A DNA stretch of 21,397 nt, taken from the NCBI GenBank assembly GCA_001584585.1, contig LSYV01000027.1:1182907-1204303 (forward strand), written 5' to 3'. Both the position numbers and the translations under genes were made by a program. The notes beneath the pieces are model-generated. The model saw only the letters and a list, made by a program, of their open reading frames with translations, searched no databases and was not told where the DNA came from. Position 1 is the stretch's first letter, and every line of letters starts with the position of its first letter. Positions 8,601 to 18,779 of this stretch are shown here, in pieces. The stretch comes from Gonium pectorale (taxonomy: Eukaryota; Chlorophyta; Chlorophyceae; Chlamydomonadales; Volvocaceae).

Positions 8601-10811
8601 AGCCTCGCACCACCTCCACCATGCCCCCCTCCCTCCTCCGCCTTCCCCTTCCCCAAATCCTCCCCCCGCCCTCCCGCTTGACCAGGCGCGGCGCTTCTTG
8701 GCGGAGCAGGACGTGCCGATCCCCATTGCCAACATCGTCTTCATGGGTGAGTGAGTCGGCCATTCCACCCGGCAGCCGCCGGGCGCAACACCGCAAGTTG
8801 CCCACAAGTATACGCGACGGTCTGTGCTCTCAGCTCGTCTCATCGCGGCATTCACGGCAGCTCGGCCTTCCTCTCTCCGGGAGGCGGCGCCCTGGGGCAG
8901 TCTCTGGCCAGGGCGTTTCGCTGTTGCCGTACCGTCCGTACCATGCCATGCCGTACCAACGCAGGTGCGCGTCGGCGAGCGCGCGGCGCACCCCTACCCC
9001 TACCCCGTCCGCCCCCGGTCACCTCTACCCTACACGCCCACGCCCACGCCGTCGCTCGCAGGGATGGGGGAGCCCCTCAACAACTTTGACGCGGTGACGG
9101 CGTCCATCGAGGCGAGTCGGGGCCCCCGTGGGCGCCGGGCGCGGCGTGGCTTGCGCGGCACAGGGGCGCGGTGCTGTGCGGGGGCCGTAGGGCCGCGGCC
9201 GGTGGGCGGGTGCGGTGGGCCATGGCCATGGCGCTTTCAGGACATGGCCGACCTCGCCCGGATCCCCCGGATCAAGGCCGTCTCCCCTGACTGGTGCCGA
9301 CCCCAATCCGATGCCCGGATCTCCCCCAGATCCTGGCCACCGGCCTGGAGCTGAGCCGCAACAAGATCATCGTGTCCACGGTGGGCCTGGTGCCCGAGAT
9401 GCGCCAGTTCATCGCGTCCCGGGCCGCCAAGCTGGCCGTGTCGCTGCACGCAACCACCGACGAGGTGCGGAGGCGGGGGCGGGGAAGGAGTAGGGGGGTC
9501 AGAGGGGAAGGAGGAGGAGGAGGAGGAGGAGGAGGAGGAGGAGGAGGAGGGGAAGGTCCACCACCTGATGATGTGTTTTGTTGCCAACCTTCGTCACCCC
9601 GTCTCCTGTTCCGGTAGGCTTGTAGCGCGGCACGCACACCCAAGCCTCGCTGACGCTTGCCGTGTGACGTACGACGTACGACGTAGGTGCGCACAGCCCA
9701 ACTCCCGCGTCTCCGCGTCCCCGCAGGTCCGGGACTGGCTGGTCCCCACCAACCGGCGGTACCCCATGGCGGAGCTGCTGGGCGCGCTGCGGGAGGCCTT
9801 CCCGTACGACAAGCGTAAGGTATGGTACGACGAGGGTGCGGCACGCACGGGGTGCTGGAGAGGGGGGGAGAGGGTCGTCTCGTGGCGGCGTCCGCGACTG
9901 CAGGGGCAAGGGCGCAGCGGCGGGGGGCCAGGGCTGGCCGCTCGCGGGGCTCCTGTCCCCCCCATAAAGTCCCCGCCCACCAGCCCTGCGGCCAGCACAT
10001 CCGCACTCAACCACCGCACCTAGCACGTTCTCTCGGCAGTTGTCGTTGAGGTCTCAGCCGCTAACTACCAACCGCCAACCGCAGGGAGACGACTTTGTGG
10101 TGATCGAGTACGTGCTGCTGGGGGGCTCAACGACACGCTGGAGGACGCGCAGCGGCTGCTGGCCCTCAGCTCGGACATCTACTGCCTGGTCAATCTCATC
10201 GTCTTCAACCCCCACGACGGCACGCCATTCACCCGGTGGGGCGCGCGGCCCGGCGCCTCATGCGCATAACGGGGTCGCACCCCGGACCTGCCGTACCGTT
10301 GCCGTACGAACATGCCGTATAAGGGCGCTTCGCGCACGCGCCCTTTTCCCGGGTGTGACGCCCAGCGCGCAAGCACGCCTTGTCCGCCCGAAACAGCACA
10401 CGCCTCCGGCTGCCGACCGCCATGCGCCTTCCCAGCCGCTGTCCAACCACCTCGTGCCCGCCTCCTGGCCGCCTACTGCAATCCCCACCGGCCATTCTCT
10501 CGTCCGTTCCCCGTCTCGGCGATGCCCGCAGGTCCACCGACGAGGCCGTCCGCGCCTTCCGCGGTGTCTTCCTGTCCGCCGGCCGCCCCTGCACGGTCCG
10601 GACCAGCAAGGGCGACGACACGATGGCGGCATGCGGGCAGCTGGGCGACACCAGCATCTCCACGCGGCCCGCGCCCATGCTGCGACCGCCCGAGGCGCTG
10701 GCGGCGCGCCTGGCCGTGCCGCCGCAGCTGGGGGCGCGGCCGCCGGCGATGACGCCGCCGGCGCCGGTGATGCCGGCGGCCGCGGAGTCGGCGGCGGGGG
10801 GCTGCGCGTGA
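5609..10811 (+). CDS. rlmN: RlmN-family radical SAM RNA methyltransferase (ten exons), probably organellar
   Basis: RlmN enzymes use a 4Fe-4S cluster and S-adenosylmethionine to methylate C2 of adenine in 23S rRNA (A2503) and some tRNAs (A37). Exons inferred from splice sites and family alignment: 5609-6038, 6766-6887, 7151-7405, 8161-8256, 8686-8746, 9062-9111, 9330-9464, 9727-9819, 10085-10235, 10532-10811. All phases agree, giving about 557 aa once one missing base in exon 9 is allowed for. Residues 1-80 are rich in Arg, Ser and Ala, like an organelle transit peptide. RARQLFRWLY (about 150) is the N-terminal RlmN helix. The cluster motif CxxxCxxC is C272, C276, C279, and the GEP motif is at 324-326. 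Both catalytic cysteines are kept: C265 (in ACLSTQVGC) and C499 (in AACGQLG). The CYTGRMGL form, instead of bacterial CSTAQQGF, fits the plant/algal branch. A Pro/Ala-rich tail of about 55 residues follows the conserved domain. Family identity is near certain; location and exact substrate are inferred. Confidence 0.93.
8279..8490 (+). repeat. Imperfect ~100-bp tandem duplication within intron 4
   Basis: Two diverged copies lie in intron 4 (8257-8685), starting at GCATGC at 8279 and again at 8382. Both share, in order, a GGGAGTGCGG block, a GAGGCGCC block, a GCATCG/ACATCG block, a GT-rich TGATGCG block and a TCG-TGTG block. The first copy contains the expanded GT run. Confidence 0.6.
9112..9329 (+). 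other. Intron 6 of the RlmN-family gene, apparently GC-AG
   Basis: Exon 6 must end at GAG (9109-9111) and exon 7 must start at ATC (9330) to keep the family alignment: SIE joined to ILATGLELS matches bacterial MEIMLDDFGFGLS. The donor then reads GAG|GCGAGT, a GC donor otherwise close to consensus, and the acceptor is CCCCCAG. The nearest GT would break the frame. A CAG at 9238-9240 followed by DMADLARI looked like an extra exon, but it has no usable donor and does not keep phase. Confidence 0.65.
9508..9550. repeat. (GGA)n microsatellite in intron 7
   Basis: About 14 uninterrupted GGA triplets lie within intron 7 (9465-9726) of the methyltransferase gene. Read through, they would encode poly-Gly or poly-Glu, but the exon boundaries place them outside the coding sequence. 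Confidence 0.92.
10120..10125 (+). other. Probable 1-base deletion (frameshift) in a G run of exon 9
   Basis: Exon 9 reads EYVLLGG in the frame inherited from exon 8. Right after a run of six Gs the conserved continuation LNDTLEDAQRLLALSSD, through VNLIVFNPHDGTPF, appears one frame over. Seven Gs would restore it, and the phase-2 junction to exon 10 fits only with the extra base. Both sides match the family, so either the base was lost in sequencing or assembly, or the allele is broken before the second catalytic cysteine. Confidence 0.85.
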
Positions 10812-11452
10812 GTGAGTGAGGCCATGGGGCCAGTTTGTCATTTCTTCCACCGGTGCGTTTACTCCGCGGCGGCCGGGTTTCGGTGGTTGTGCGCGGCCGC
10901 GACGGCGGCCGCATTGGAGCCGAGGATGTGGCTTATAGATTGTGAGTGTGTGGCTTCGCCCGGCCTCGGTGTACGTGATGCCCCGCTGCGGGCGGTGGGT
11001 GGCGGTGGTGGTGGTGGGCGGTGGTGGTGGTGGCCGCGAGGAGGGAACTGGTGCCTCCGTCGGGCCGCTCGGAGGAGGGCGGGGGAAGGGGCAGGGGGGG
11101 GGGGGCTTGGGGGCAGCGTGGTTGGCGGGGCGGACATCGCTGGATGATGATGGTGGGTTGACCCACGTGGGTTGGCCTTGGTGCCCCGGGGCGTGGTTGC
11201 GGCTCGGGGGCCCGCAGACCGTCAGCGAACTGGGACTGGTGATGCCCATTTACCGCGTATACGTTGCAACAGATGCACAGCAGCTGTGTGTGTGCCCAGC
11301 GGGTGACAAGGGTGCGTCGTACGGCGTACCCACGCCGTACGCACGTCAGCTCACAGTTCAATGGCGGTTCTGGACAGCCGCCCCGCCCACCGCCGCCGCC
11401 AAGAGCCGCGTAGATGCGGTCGAACAATGCGGCGCTTCAGCGGTCGAATCAA

Positions 11453-11457
11453 TGTAA
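11453..11457 (+). terminator. Candidate TGTAA polyadenylation signal for the RlmN-family gene
   Basis: This TGTAA lies about 640 bases after the stop at 10811, a common 3' UTR length in volvocine algae. A second copy is at 11630-11634. The UTR between stop and signal contains GGT-rich and poly-G tracts and a cluster of CCGTAC words near 11318-11340. Confidence 0.55.
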
Positions 11458-11474
11458 TGAATGCTAAGACAACG

Positions 11475-13600
11475 CTAAGAATGCTAGGACAACACTCAAC
11501 GCGGCTCACCCGGATATCCGGTCAAATGCATTAGACGTGACGACTACAGGACAAAAGTCCGCGCCGCTCGTAAAGAGTACGACCATGTTGACGACAATGG
11601 GTATGGCTCGTCCCCGGCGCCTCGGGGAATGTAACGTTGGGAAGTAAACCTTGCGGCACATTTAGGCACACATTTGAAAAATCAGCGCGTCAAAAAAGGG
11701 ATGGCGCTCAACAAGTATAGGAACGCGGCCTGGAAGGCCCACACAACAGATAAAGGCCACGAATCGGCGGGTACCGATGCAGTTGATCATACGGGACAGT
11801 ACGGCAGGTGATGACCCCATCCGTGCATGTCCGCGGGTTACGCTGTGTGGTTCAACCATTCAACAAAAGGCGCCAGCGCCAGGGGCTTCGATGGCCACCG
11901 ATGCAACGCCGCAAAGGGCCCCTCCACCCCGGGCCGCACAGCTCAAGGGTGACGTACGGCACGTTGGGGCCACTACTGCCAGCACTACTGCCAGCAGTGC
12001 GACTGTACACGCGGACGTCGTACCACCGTTGTCGTGACATAACCACAAGCAACCACGTCACACACGTGCCACATCACGTAACGTACGGCGGGCTCCGCAG
12101 TTGCGCGCCCCCTGCCCCCCCTCGCCCCGCCACGCTTTCTAATGAAGAGCCGCGTGCGGGCCGCCAGGGAACCCCAACTAACGTTGCGCGTGCCGGGTGC
12201 GGCCGACAAGGCGCACATAACGATTTCACACCGACTGCCGTAGGGCGCTGCCACGTGGGGGCACCGTACAGCGTCCAGTTGGCGTCGTACAGGAGGTACA
12301 CACAGCAGGGCAAGATGACGAGATATGGAATGGGGGAGAATTGATGCAGGCCCCATCGCGCCATCCGCTCATTCCGTGGGCGGGCACGCAAGGAGCGGAG
12401 GGCCGAGGGCCGAGGGCCGTGGCCGATGCGCGCGCTTCAGTGTTGCCATGTGCGGTGATAAAGTATGGGCCCGCGCCGGCCCGACGGCGGGACAGAACAC
12501 GCTTCCAGCGTCCACCCTGCACGCACGTCCAATCTTGGCCTGTGTACAAAAGCCCGAGGCCGGAAAGCCGTACACGCGCAGCCGCACACCGGAGGCGGGA
12601 GCGAGGCTTGTACAGGCTCGTACTAAGAACGGCGCCAGCGAACATGCGACATGCCGTACATCATCTCAACATCGTCAGAGTCCTGCGCTCGCTCTACGGG
12701 GCGTTCCAATGCCCACAGAGCACAGACACGCTCGCTCCGCCGCAGCGATGCCACCCCTGCTCACGTCTTGCGCAGCATCAGCTCACCCTCGTCGTCGTCA
12801 TGCGCCCAGCCAGCATCGCTCAAAAAAGACAACCAGAAACTGCTTGTTTCGAGACCGGGCGCCGCCTGTGCCCCCCTTACGGGCTGGCGGTCATGAACGC
12901 CGTCAAGGCACGTACGGTATGCGCTGCCGTACGTCGCCGTACTACCGCCGTACTACACTTCCAACCTTAAGCTCACCACCACTCATCGCCCATCGCCATC
13001 ACCGCGTCGCCATTTATCGTTAAGCCATTGTTTGTTTTGCATGCACATCCGGGGCAAAGCCACACACGCGAAGCATCTCCTCTTGCTTGCAGCGTTTAGC
13101 TGCCTTGAAACGAGCCCGCCGTCCACAGCTCGCGTGCATGTGCGCAGCAGGGCCCCTCCCAGTTGCCGCTTGCGCGACCCACATGTCACGTCTACTGCCC
13201 CAGCGCTGCATGCCGTACGCTGTTTACCATTGTTCCATCCGTACAGCACTCCCCCGCTGCTGCCTCGTTCCTCCTCGCCCCCCCCCCTTGCCCCGGCTCT
13301 GGCAGACACGTCTGCAGCGAGTTGATTGGGAGGCCACCGTTGCCGCCTCCGCCCGCCACCGGAGCGGTGAAAATCAATACAGGAAGCATTGGAGGCTGCC
13401 CTGGGGCCCCGCTCAAGATATCACAGACACATGGCCCCACCTGCCCCGTGCGGGTACGCCATTCTCCGGCTTTCTTTTGGTTTTCATTGTCTCCGACCCT
13501 CGCACAGCCCCAATCCATCTCACCCCATGGCGGTTTGACTCACTGGCGTACTACTGCCGCCGCCCGCTCGCGCGCTGTCGTGCCACCCACTCCCTCACCC
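11475..13600. other. Intergenic region between convergent genes
   Basis: I see no gene supported by family resemblance or codon bias here. The largest open frames (12325-13023 and 12341-12970 on plus, 12226-12645 on minus) overlap in several frames and have no recognisable content. The region is notable for repeated CCGTAC/GTACGG words, including four within 12909-12955. No TGTAA on the minus strand was found for the gene that ends at 13980, so its 3' end is undefined. Confidence 0.45.
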
Positions 13601-13979
13601 GACGTTTCCGGGGCGCCGTCGCCGTCTCATCTCACTTTATTGCTGCTGGGCATATGATATGAACAACACATGTCATGAATCGATTGAAGGTCGCGAACCC
13701 CAACACGAACCAACACGCACGGACACTGCCGCCCTTTGCGCGCTTGAGAACAGCGGGCAGCCCTAGCCGCCGCCGCCGCCGCTGCGAACAAGCTGCCCCA
13801 CCGGCCGCACGGCCCGCAGCGCTAGCGACCCTCTGGCAGCCAGACTCATGAGCATGGAGAAACACCGCGGACGACGCGCAGCCCTCGACGGCGTCGGCGG
13901 CGCCGCCGCCCTCTCCGCCGCCGTACCCCAACCCCCCTCCCCCGCCCCGCGCTGCCGCTATTGCTGCCAGCGCCGGCGC

Positions 13980-16900
13980 CTAGTTGTGGTCCGAGCCCGT
14001 CGCACGCGGCCGTGCGGTCGCCAGCGCCGACAGCGACGATGAAACCGAGCCCCACCGCGCGCCACGCCACATCCGGGGGCTGTTGCAGCCCTGGACTGCG
14101 GCGGCGCTGCGCGCCCGGGCTTCCGCGACACGCACGACCGACGCATCCCGCCCGCCATCCCGTAGACCCGGCTCCGCTTCGGAGGCAGTGCTGAAGCTGC
14201 CGAGGGCGGGTCCCCGGTGGGAGCTGACGTCGGAGCTGCCGTCGGCGTCCCTTGCCGACGCGCGCTTGCGCCACTCCTTGGCTGGCAGCAGGGCGCACAG
14301 GAAGCCGCGGAGGCGCGCCTTGCTCCTCGGCGGCGCGTGCACGTCGGCGCCTGAGTCGCCGAAGGCGGCGCCGCCGCCGCCGGCCGTGGCGGCGGCCGCA
14401 GCAATGCGAAGCTTCGTCTCCTCTCCGTCCTTGCTGACGGCCGCTTGCTGTGACTCGCCTGCCGTGCCAGCCCACGCCGCATAGGACGCGACGGGGGGGT
14501 GCCTGGCGCGGGGCGAAGCGTCGGGCGAGGCGGCCATCGCCGTGACGGCGGCGGCGGCAGCAGCGCCGCCAGAGGACGGCCTCCAGAGCGCCAAACGCGC
14601 GCCCCCGGCTCCAACAGCGGCGGCGGCGCCGTGCCTGCCCGCTGCGTCTGCCGCGAAGCGGTCAGCGGCGCTCCGGGACGCAACCATGCTTTTGGCGCGG
14701 CCAACGGCCTTACCCAAAGCCGCCGTCGCAGCCGCAGCCGCCGAGGGGCTCTTGGGGCTGAGGCCGAGCAGCTCCAGCAGACGGCCGCCGCGGCCGATGC
14801 CCGTCGCGGATCCGGATCCGAAGCACACTCCCGGAGCCGTGGCGGTGCTGGCGGCTGCTGCGCTGGCAGAGGCAGCGCTCGCCGCGGCGGCAGCGGCCGG
14901 TCGTGAGCTCTTCTCCAGCGCCGCCTCGGGACCGTAGCGTCCGATGCCGGCGCGGCAGTCGCTCGCCGGGCGTCCCTCCCCGACGCCGGGAGCGGCCGCG
15001 GCGTCGGCAGCATCGGCATCGGCATCGGCATCGGCATCGGCGGCGGCGGCAACGGCAACGGCAGGCTGCACCTCCGCCTGCGCCGCGAGCATGCCGAGTC
15101 GGCTGGGGGCGCGCGCACTCCGCACGCTCGGAGGTGGAGAGGTGTAGGCCGACGCTGCGGCGTCGGCGCGCTGCCGGGAGGGGGTCCGCGGGCGGGGCGG
15201 AGGCGACCCATGGGTCGGCTGTCCGGTATCTGGGCCGTCCGCGTCCTGCCAATCTGGGTCCTCCGGATCCTGCAAGCCATTCTGTGGGCCAGCCACCGGG
15301 TTGGTGAAAACACATAGTCCCACACCGCTGAGGACGAGGGCGTGGCCGAGGTCGCCGTCGCTCCCGCCCCCGAGTGAGATTCGGCCGTCTGCTGGGGGCC
15401 ATTTGCCGGCGGTTGGGCTATAGCCAGCCGCGCGGCGGTGCGTGAGGAGTAACGGCAGCGGAGCCCCGCCGGCGGCGACGGCGGCGACGCCACCGCTCAG
15501 CCTGGCGGGGATGGCGGCGGCGCCGGGCGAAAGCGGCCTGCCGCATCCCGCCGGCACCGGTGCACGCGGCGAGGAAAGGGCCCGAGCCTTGCCAGCGGCG
15601 CCGGGTGGCGGCGCCGAAGCGGCCTCTGGATGCGGTGCCGCCGCCGGGTTTGTGGCGGATTGAGTCTCATGGGAGCCGTGGATCGAGTTGCTGGCGGGAG
15701 GGCTAAGCAATTGGCAGCCGGATGCAACTGGGCTTTCTCCGGCGGTGCCGACCGAGTAGGGTCGTAGCTCTGCACCGGTACATGCCGACGGGATGGGTGG
15801 GGCATGAAGTTTGGTGGACGGTGGGAGGCCGCCTGGACCCGAAGACCGTCAGCGCGTGGAGGCGAATCGCACCCGAACAAACGGCCAAAGAAGCCGACGC
15901 GGCGTGCCCATGTCACGCCTTGCAGCAGCCCAGAGCCCACCACCACCACAGCCCGGTTGCCCTCAATATCGCCCGCCGCGCTTTCTCAACCGAAGCCCCA
16001 GCGCCTCTCGCACCCACGCACGCTTACTAGGTGACTGCGCCATTTGGCCCTTGAGCGCCCGCCATGACGTCGACAGCAGCTGCCGGCTCCTCCCCCTGAG
16101 GCCTCCTGGCACGCCGCCGGTGCCGCCCACCGGCGCGCCGCCGGAACCACCGGTGCCGCCGGTGCCGCCGGCAATCGACGGCCGCGGCGTCACTCGTTCC
16201 CGCAGCTCCTCGAGCGTTGCGCTCCAATCGCCGCCGATCCGGCTGCCGCCGCCACCAGCGCCGCCGCTCGCCGCCAGCGCCGCCCAGCCGCCAGCGCCGG
16301 ATGGCCTCGACAGCTTGGACTCCAGCGCAGTGCCCCAGCTGCTCGCCCCAACTAGAAGCCCGCTCGAGGCTGCCGCAAGGGCCGTACCCGCGCTGCCGCC
16401 GCCAGCGCCGCCGCCGCCGCCACCGTAACCGGCGCCAGCGTCTGGCAAGGACTCCATCCCAAACACGCTGCACTGCCGACCCATGCCGCCAGACGCGTCG
16501 CCGGCAGGGAGGAGTCCGACAGAAGTCCCCCGCGCTGCCGCGCCGAAAGGGCTGCTGACGGCGGCGGTTGCCTGTGACGTCTCGAGGCACCGCGCAGAAG
16601 AGGAGCGATAGCGCGCCCACTGAGTGCCCACAGATGCCGCGCGGCGGCCGCTGGCGGCCGCCCGGCCCTGCTTGCACCCCTGCACGCCTTCCTCGTGCGC
16701 GCACTCGTCAAACACGGTCGACAGCTTGCGAGCTGCCTTGCCGCGCAGGCTGGGAGGCTGCAACAGCCCGCCGCCAGAGCTGCCATACAGGCCTCCCTGC
16801 GCCGCCGGGCTCATTCCTGCGCCACCGGCGTTCCAAAGGGCCGCAGTGAGCTGACCGGAGTGCACTTGGGCTGCGCAGGTCGTGGCCATGCCCCATCCTC

Positions 16901-18604
16901 CCTAGGTATGGCAGCCCCACGAAAGCGATTCGTGAAACACAGGCGTGGAGTGGTTCCGCGATGCCCCAACCGCATTCGGATCCCGAACTGTCTCGGTACG
17001 ATGAACTCACCGGGGGAGGACTGGAGGCGGCCCGAGCCCAGCTCAATGCCTCTGCGGGATGGCCCATCCAGAAAGCCGCCACGCGACGGCGCCGCCAGCC
17101 GGCGGGGCTCCGTCGCCTCCGTCGTTACGGTGCCCAGCGCCGCCGCCGCCGTCGTGCTGCCAATCAACGCTGACGTGGCCGACATGGCGGCGGCGTTCGC
17201 ATTGTCGTACTGTGCCGCCGCCTCGAGCCGCGAGAGGAGCATCACGTCTTGGATGTCAAACATCTCGGTACATCGCCAGCCGGCGCTGCTCATGAGCAGC
17301 GAGCCGTAGCGGTTGACCGCCTGGCTGCAGGCCGCCGCCGACACCGGCGGGCTGAGGCGCCCGCCGGCAGCACCGCCGGCGCCGCTGGCGCCACCGCTGC
17401 GGACGCCGGTGTCAAAGGACGTGAGGTGTGCGCTCTCGGCGGCGCCGCGCTGCCGAGCGCTGGGCAGCGCGGAGTAGAGGTCCAACGGCACGGACGTCTC
17501 GTCTGCACGGTTGCCGTCACCGTCTGCGTCGCCGTGACCCGTGGGTCGCGGGGAGTACTCTGAGTCGACCGCGCTCAGGGCCGACCAGTTGGCTCGCACC
17601 GCCGCCGCAAAGCCGTCTAGCGTCGGCAGCGCCCGACTGGAAAAGTCGCCGACGCCGCCGCCGTCTCCGCCCGAGCTGCGGGCCACAAGGCAGTACAGCG
17701 GAAGCGCGGGGCGCGTCGCGACGGCGGCGTCATGGTCAGGGGCGTGCGCCGTCAGCAGCCCGGCCTGCGGCGTCGCGGAGGAGGTGACGGCAGCGGCGGC
17801 GGCGGCGAAGGAGATACCGGCGGCATCGGTGCCGTCGGGGCAGCCCACCTGCCCGCAGTCAAACTCAAACCCAGCCGGGCATTCGGTCGACTCAAACGGC
17901 TGCCCCTGCGGCGGCTGCCGTGACTGCGGCGACGGCTGAGGCGGCTGCATGGGCCGCACGCCAGGAAGCACGGGCTCGAATTCGGGGGGCTCCAGGAAGG
18001 GCACGGCCCCACCCCAGGTCACTTGGACGGGCGGCGAGAGCTGCGCCTCCTCTCCACCCGGCTGCGTCCGCCATCTGCAGCTTTCACTTCTTCCCACCGC
18101 CGGCTGGGCACCTTGTGTGCGTGCCTGCGATAGCGACGGTATGGCCGCCAGCTGGAAGCCTGACGGCGGCTGCGGCGGCTGCGGCTGCGGCTGCGGCTGC
18201 GGCTGCGGCCACCTGGCGCGCCCGTCACCCGAGCTCTGCGCCCGGCGCAGCTGGACCGCCGCCGCAACGGCTGCCTGCGCCGCCAGCACATCAAAGCGGC
18301 CGGCGCTGGGCGGCGTCAGCAGCGGCAGGCCCCTGGCGCACAGCGCCGCGGCCGCGGAGGGCGGCAGCGGCGGCGAGGCGCTCGCGGCGGCGCCGCTGCC
18401 GTCGGTGGCAGCCGTCAGCGGCGCCGCCACCTCACCGACATCGGCGTAGGCTGCGGCGGCGCCGGCTGGGGGGCCGGGTGTGAAGGGTGACGGGGGCGCC
18501 TCGGAGAGGCCGGCAGGGTTGTGGCCGCCGGGTATGCAGCTGGCGATCCGCGCAGCAATGCCGCCGCTAGTTGGCGGGGGTCCGTTGCCCGTGTGTGTGT
18601 CCAT
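13980..18604 (-). CDS. Large low-complexity protein of unknown function (three exons) with a KARLRGFL segment
   Basis: I do not recognise this protein. Three minus-strand exons join in matching phase: 18604-17011, 16870-16028 and 15832-13980 (TAG at 13982-13980), giving about 1,429 aa. Intron 1 (17010-16871) has donor GTGAGT and acceptor GCGCAG; intron 2 (16027-15833) has donor GTAAGC and acceptor GTCCAG; both interrupt phase 1. The third exon lacks an early in-frame ATG, which supports splicing. The chosen ATG at 18604 is the first in frame, but the frame is open back to 18764, so an upstream exon is possible. Content: Pro/Ala-rich N terminus, Pro-Gln dipeptide repeat (about residue 135), a Cys cluster TECPAGFEFDCGQVGC (about 240), Gly/Ala-rich middle, Ala-Asp repeat, and near the C terminus SKARLRGFLCALLPAK (about 1315), shared with the gene at 95-890. 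No membrane segments or catalytic domain are visible. Probably largely disordered. Confidence 0.65.
15011..15040. repeat. (CATCGG)5 hexanucleotide repeat, coding
   Basis: Five perfect CATCGG units lie inside the third exon of the minus-strand gene and encode an alternating Ala-Asp tract there. Related GGC-rich triplets continue on the plus-strand right side. Confidence 0.92.
18168..18210. repeat. (GGCTGC)n hexanucleotide repeat, coding
   Basis: About six GGCTGC-type units, the first imperfect, encode a Pro-Gln dipeptide tract in the first exon of the minus-strand gene. Confidence 0.9.
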
Positions 18605-18636
18605 CTGGGTAGAGCGACACTGCTGAGCGCTCGGTG

Positions 18637-18669
18637 CCGCAAAGAGCCCGCAAAGAGCCCGCAAAGAGA
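18637..18669. repeat. 11-bp direct repeat, three copies, in the upstream region of the minus-strand gene
   Basis: Three head-to-tail copies of CCGCAAAGAGC (the last ending in A) start at 18637, 18648 and 18659, just upstream of the chosen ATG of the minus-strand gene. They probably sit in its 5' leader. Confidence 0.88.
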
Positions 18670-18760
18670 GGTGAGCGGTTGCTTCCGCAGGTACCGGTAC
18701 CGGGAGGAGAGTGGCCTTTGATCGGTTTGGGATCCTACGCCCTCGGAGTCTGAAGACGCA

Positions 18761-18769
18761 CTTTTATGC
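18761..18769 (-). promoter_or_regulatory. Possible TATA box of the minus-strand gene
   Basis: On the minus strand this reads GCATAAAAG, about 155 bases before the ATG at 18604. Transcription starting about 30 bases downstream would give a leader of roughly 130 bases containing the 11-bp repeat. The site overlaps the in-frame stop that bounds the open frame, which fits a first exon beginning here. This rests on motif and position only. Confidence 0.3.
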
Positions 18770-18779
18770 CGTTGGGGCA

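Noticed and set aside
9241..9293. Possible extra exon of the RlmN-family gene beginning DMADLARI
   Set aside because: It has an acceptor-like CAG but leaves only a 36-base intron afterwards and breaks the phase; joining exon 6 directly to 9330 matches the bacterial enzyme.
11142..11150. C-box-like ATGATGA, possible box C/D snoRNA
   Set aside because: No matching D box with a terminal stem at a suitable distance; it sits in a GGT/GAT-rich 3' UTR.
12325..13023. Overlapping 232- and 209-codon plus-strand frames
   Set aside because: Two frames are open over the same bases with random-looking composition, no splice support and no family match.
13958..15493. 511-codon minus-strand open frame
   Set aside because: It overlaps the third exon of the minus-strand gene in another frame, is extremely rich in Arg, Pro and Ala, and lacks compatible splice joins; a frame shadow of the real exon.
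15497..15949. 150-codon minus-strand frame beginning MVVVGSGLLQG
   Set aside because: It covers the second intron and the start of the third exon in a different frame from the phase-consistent splice model.
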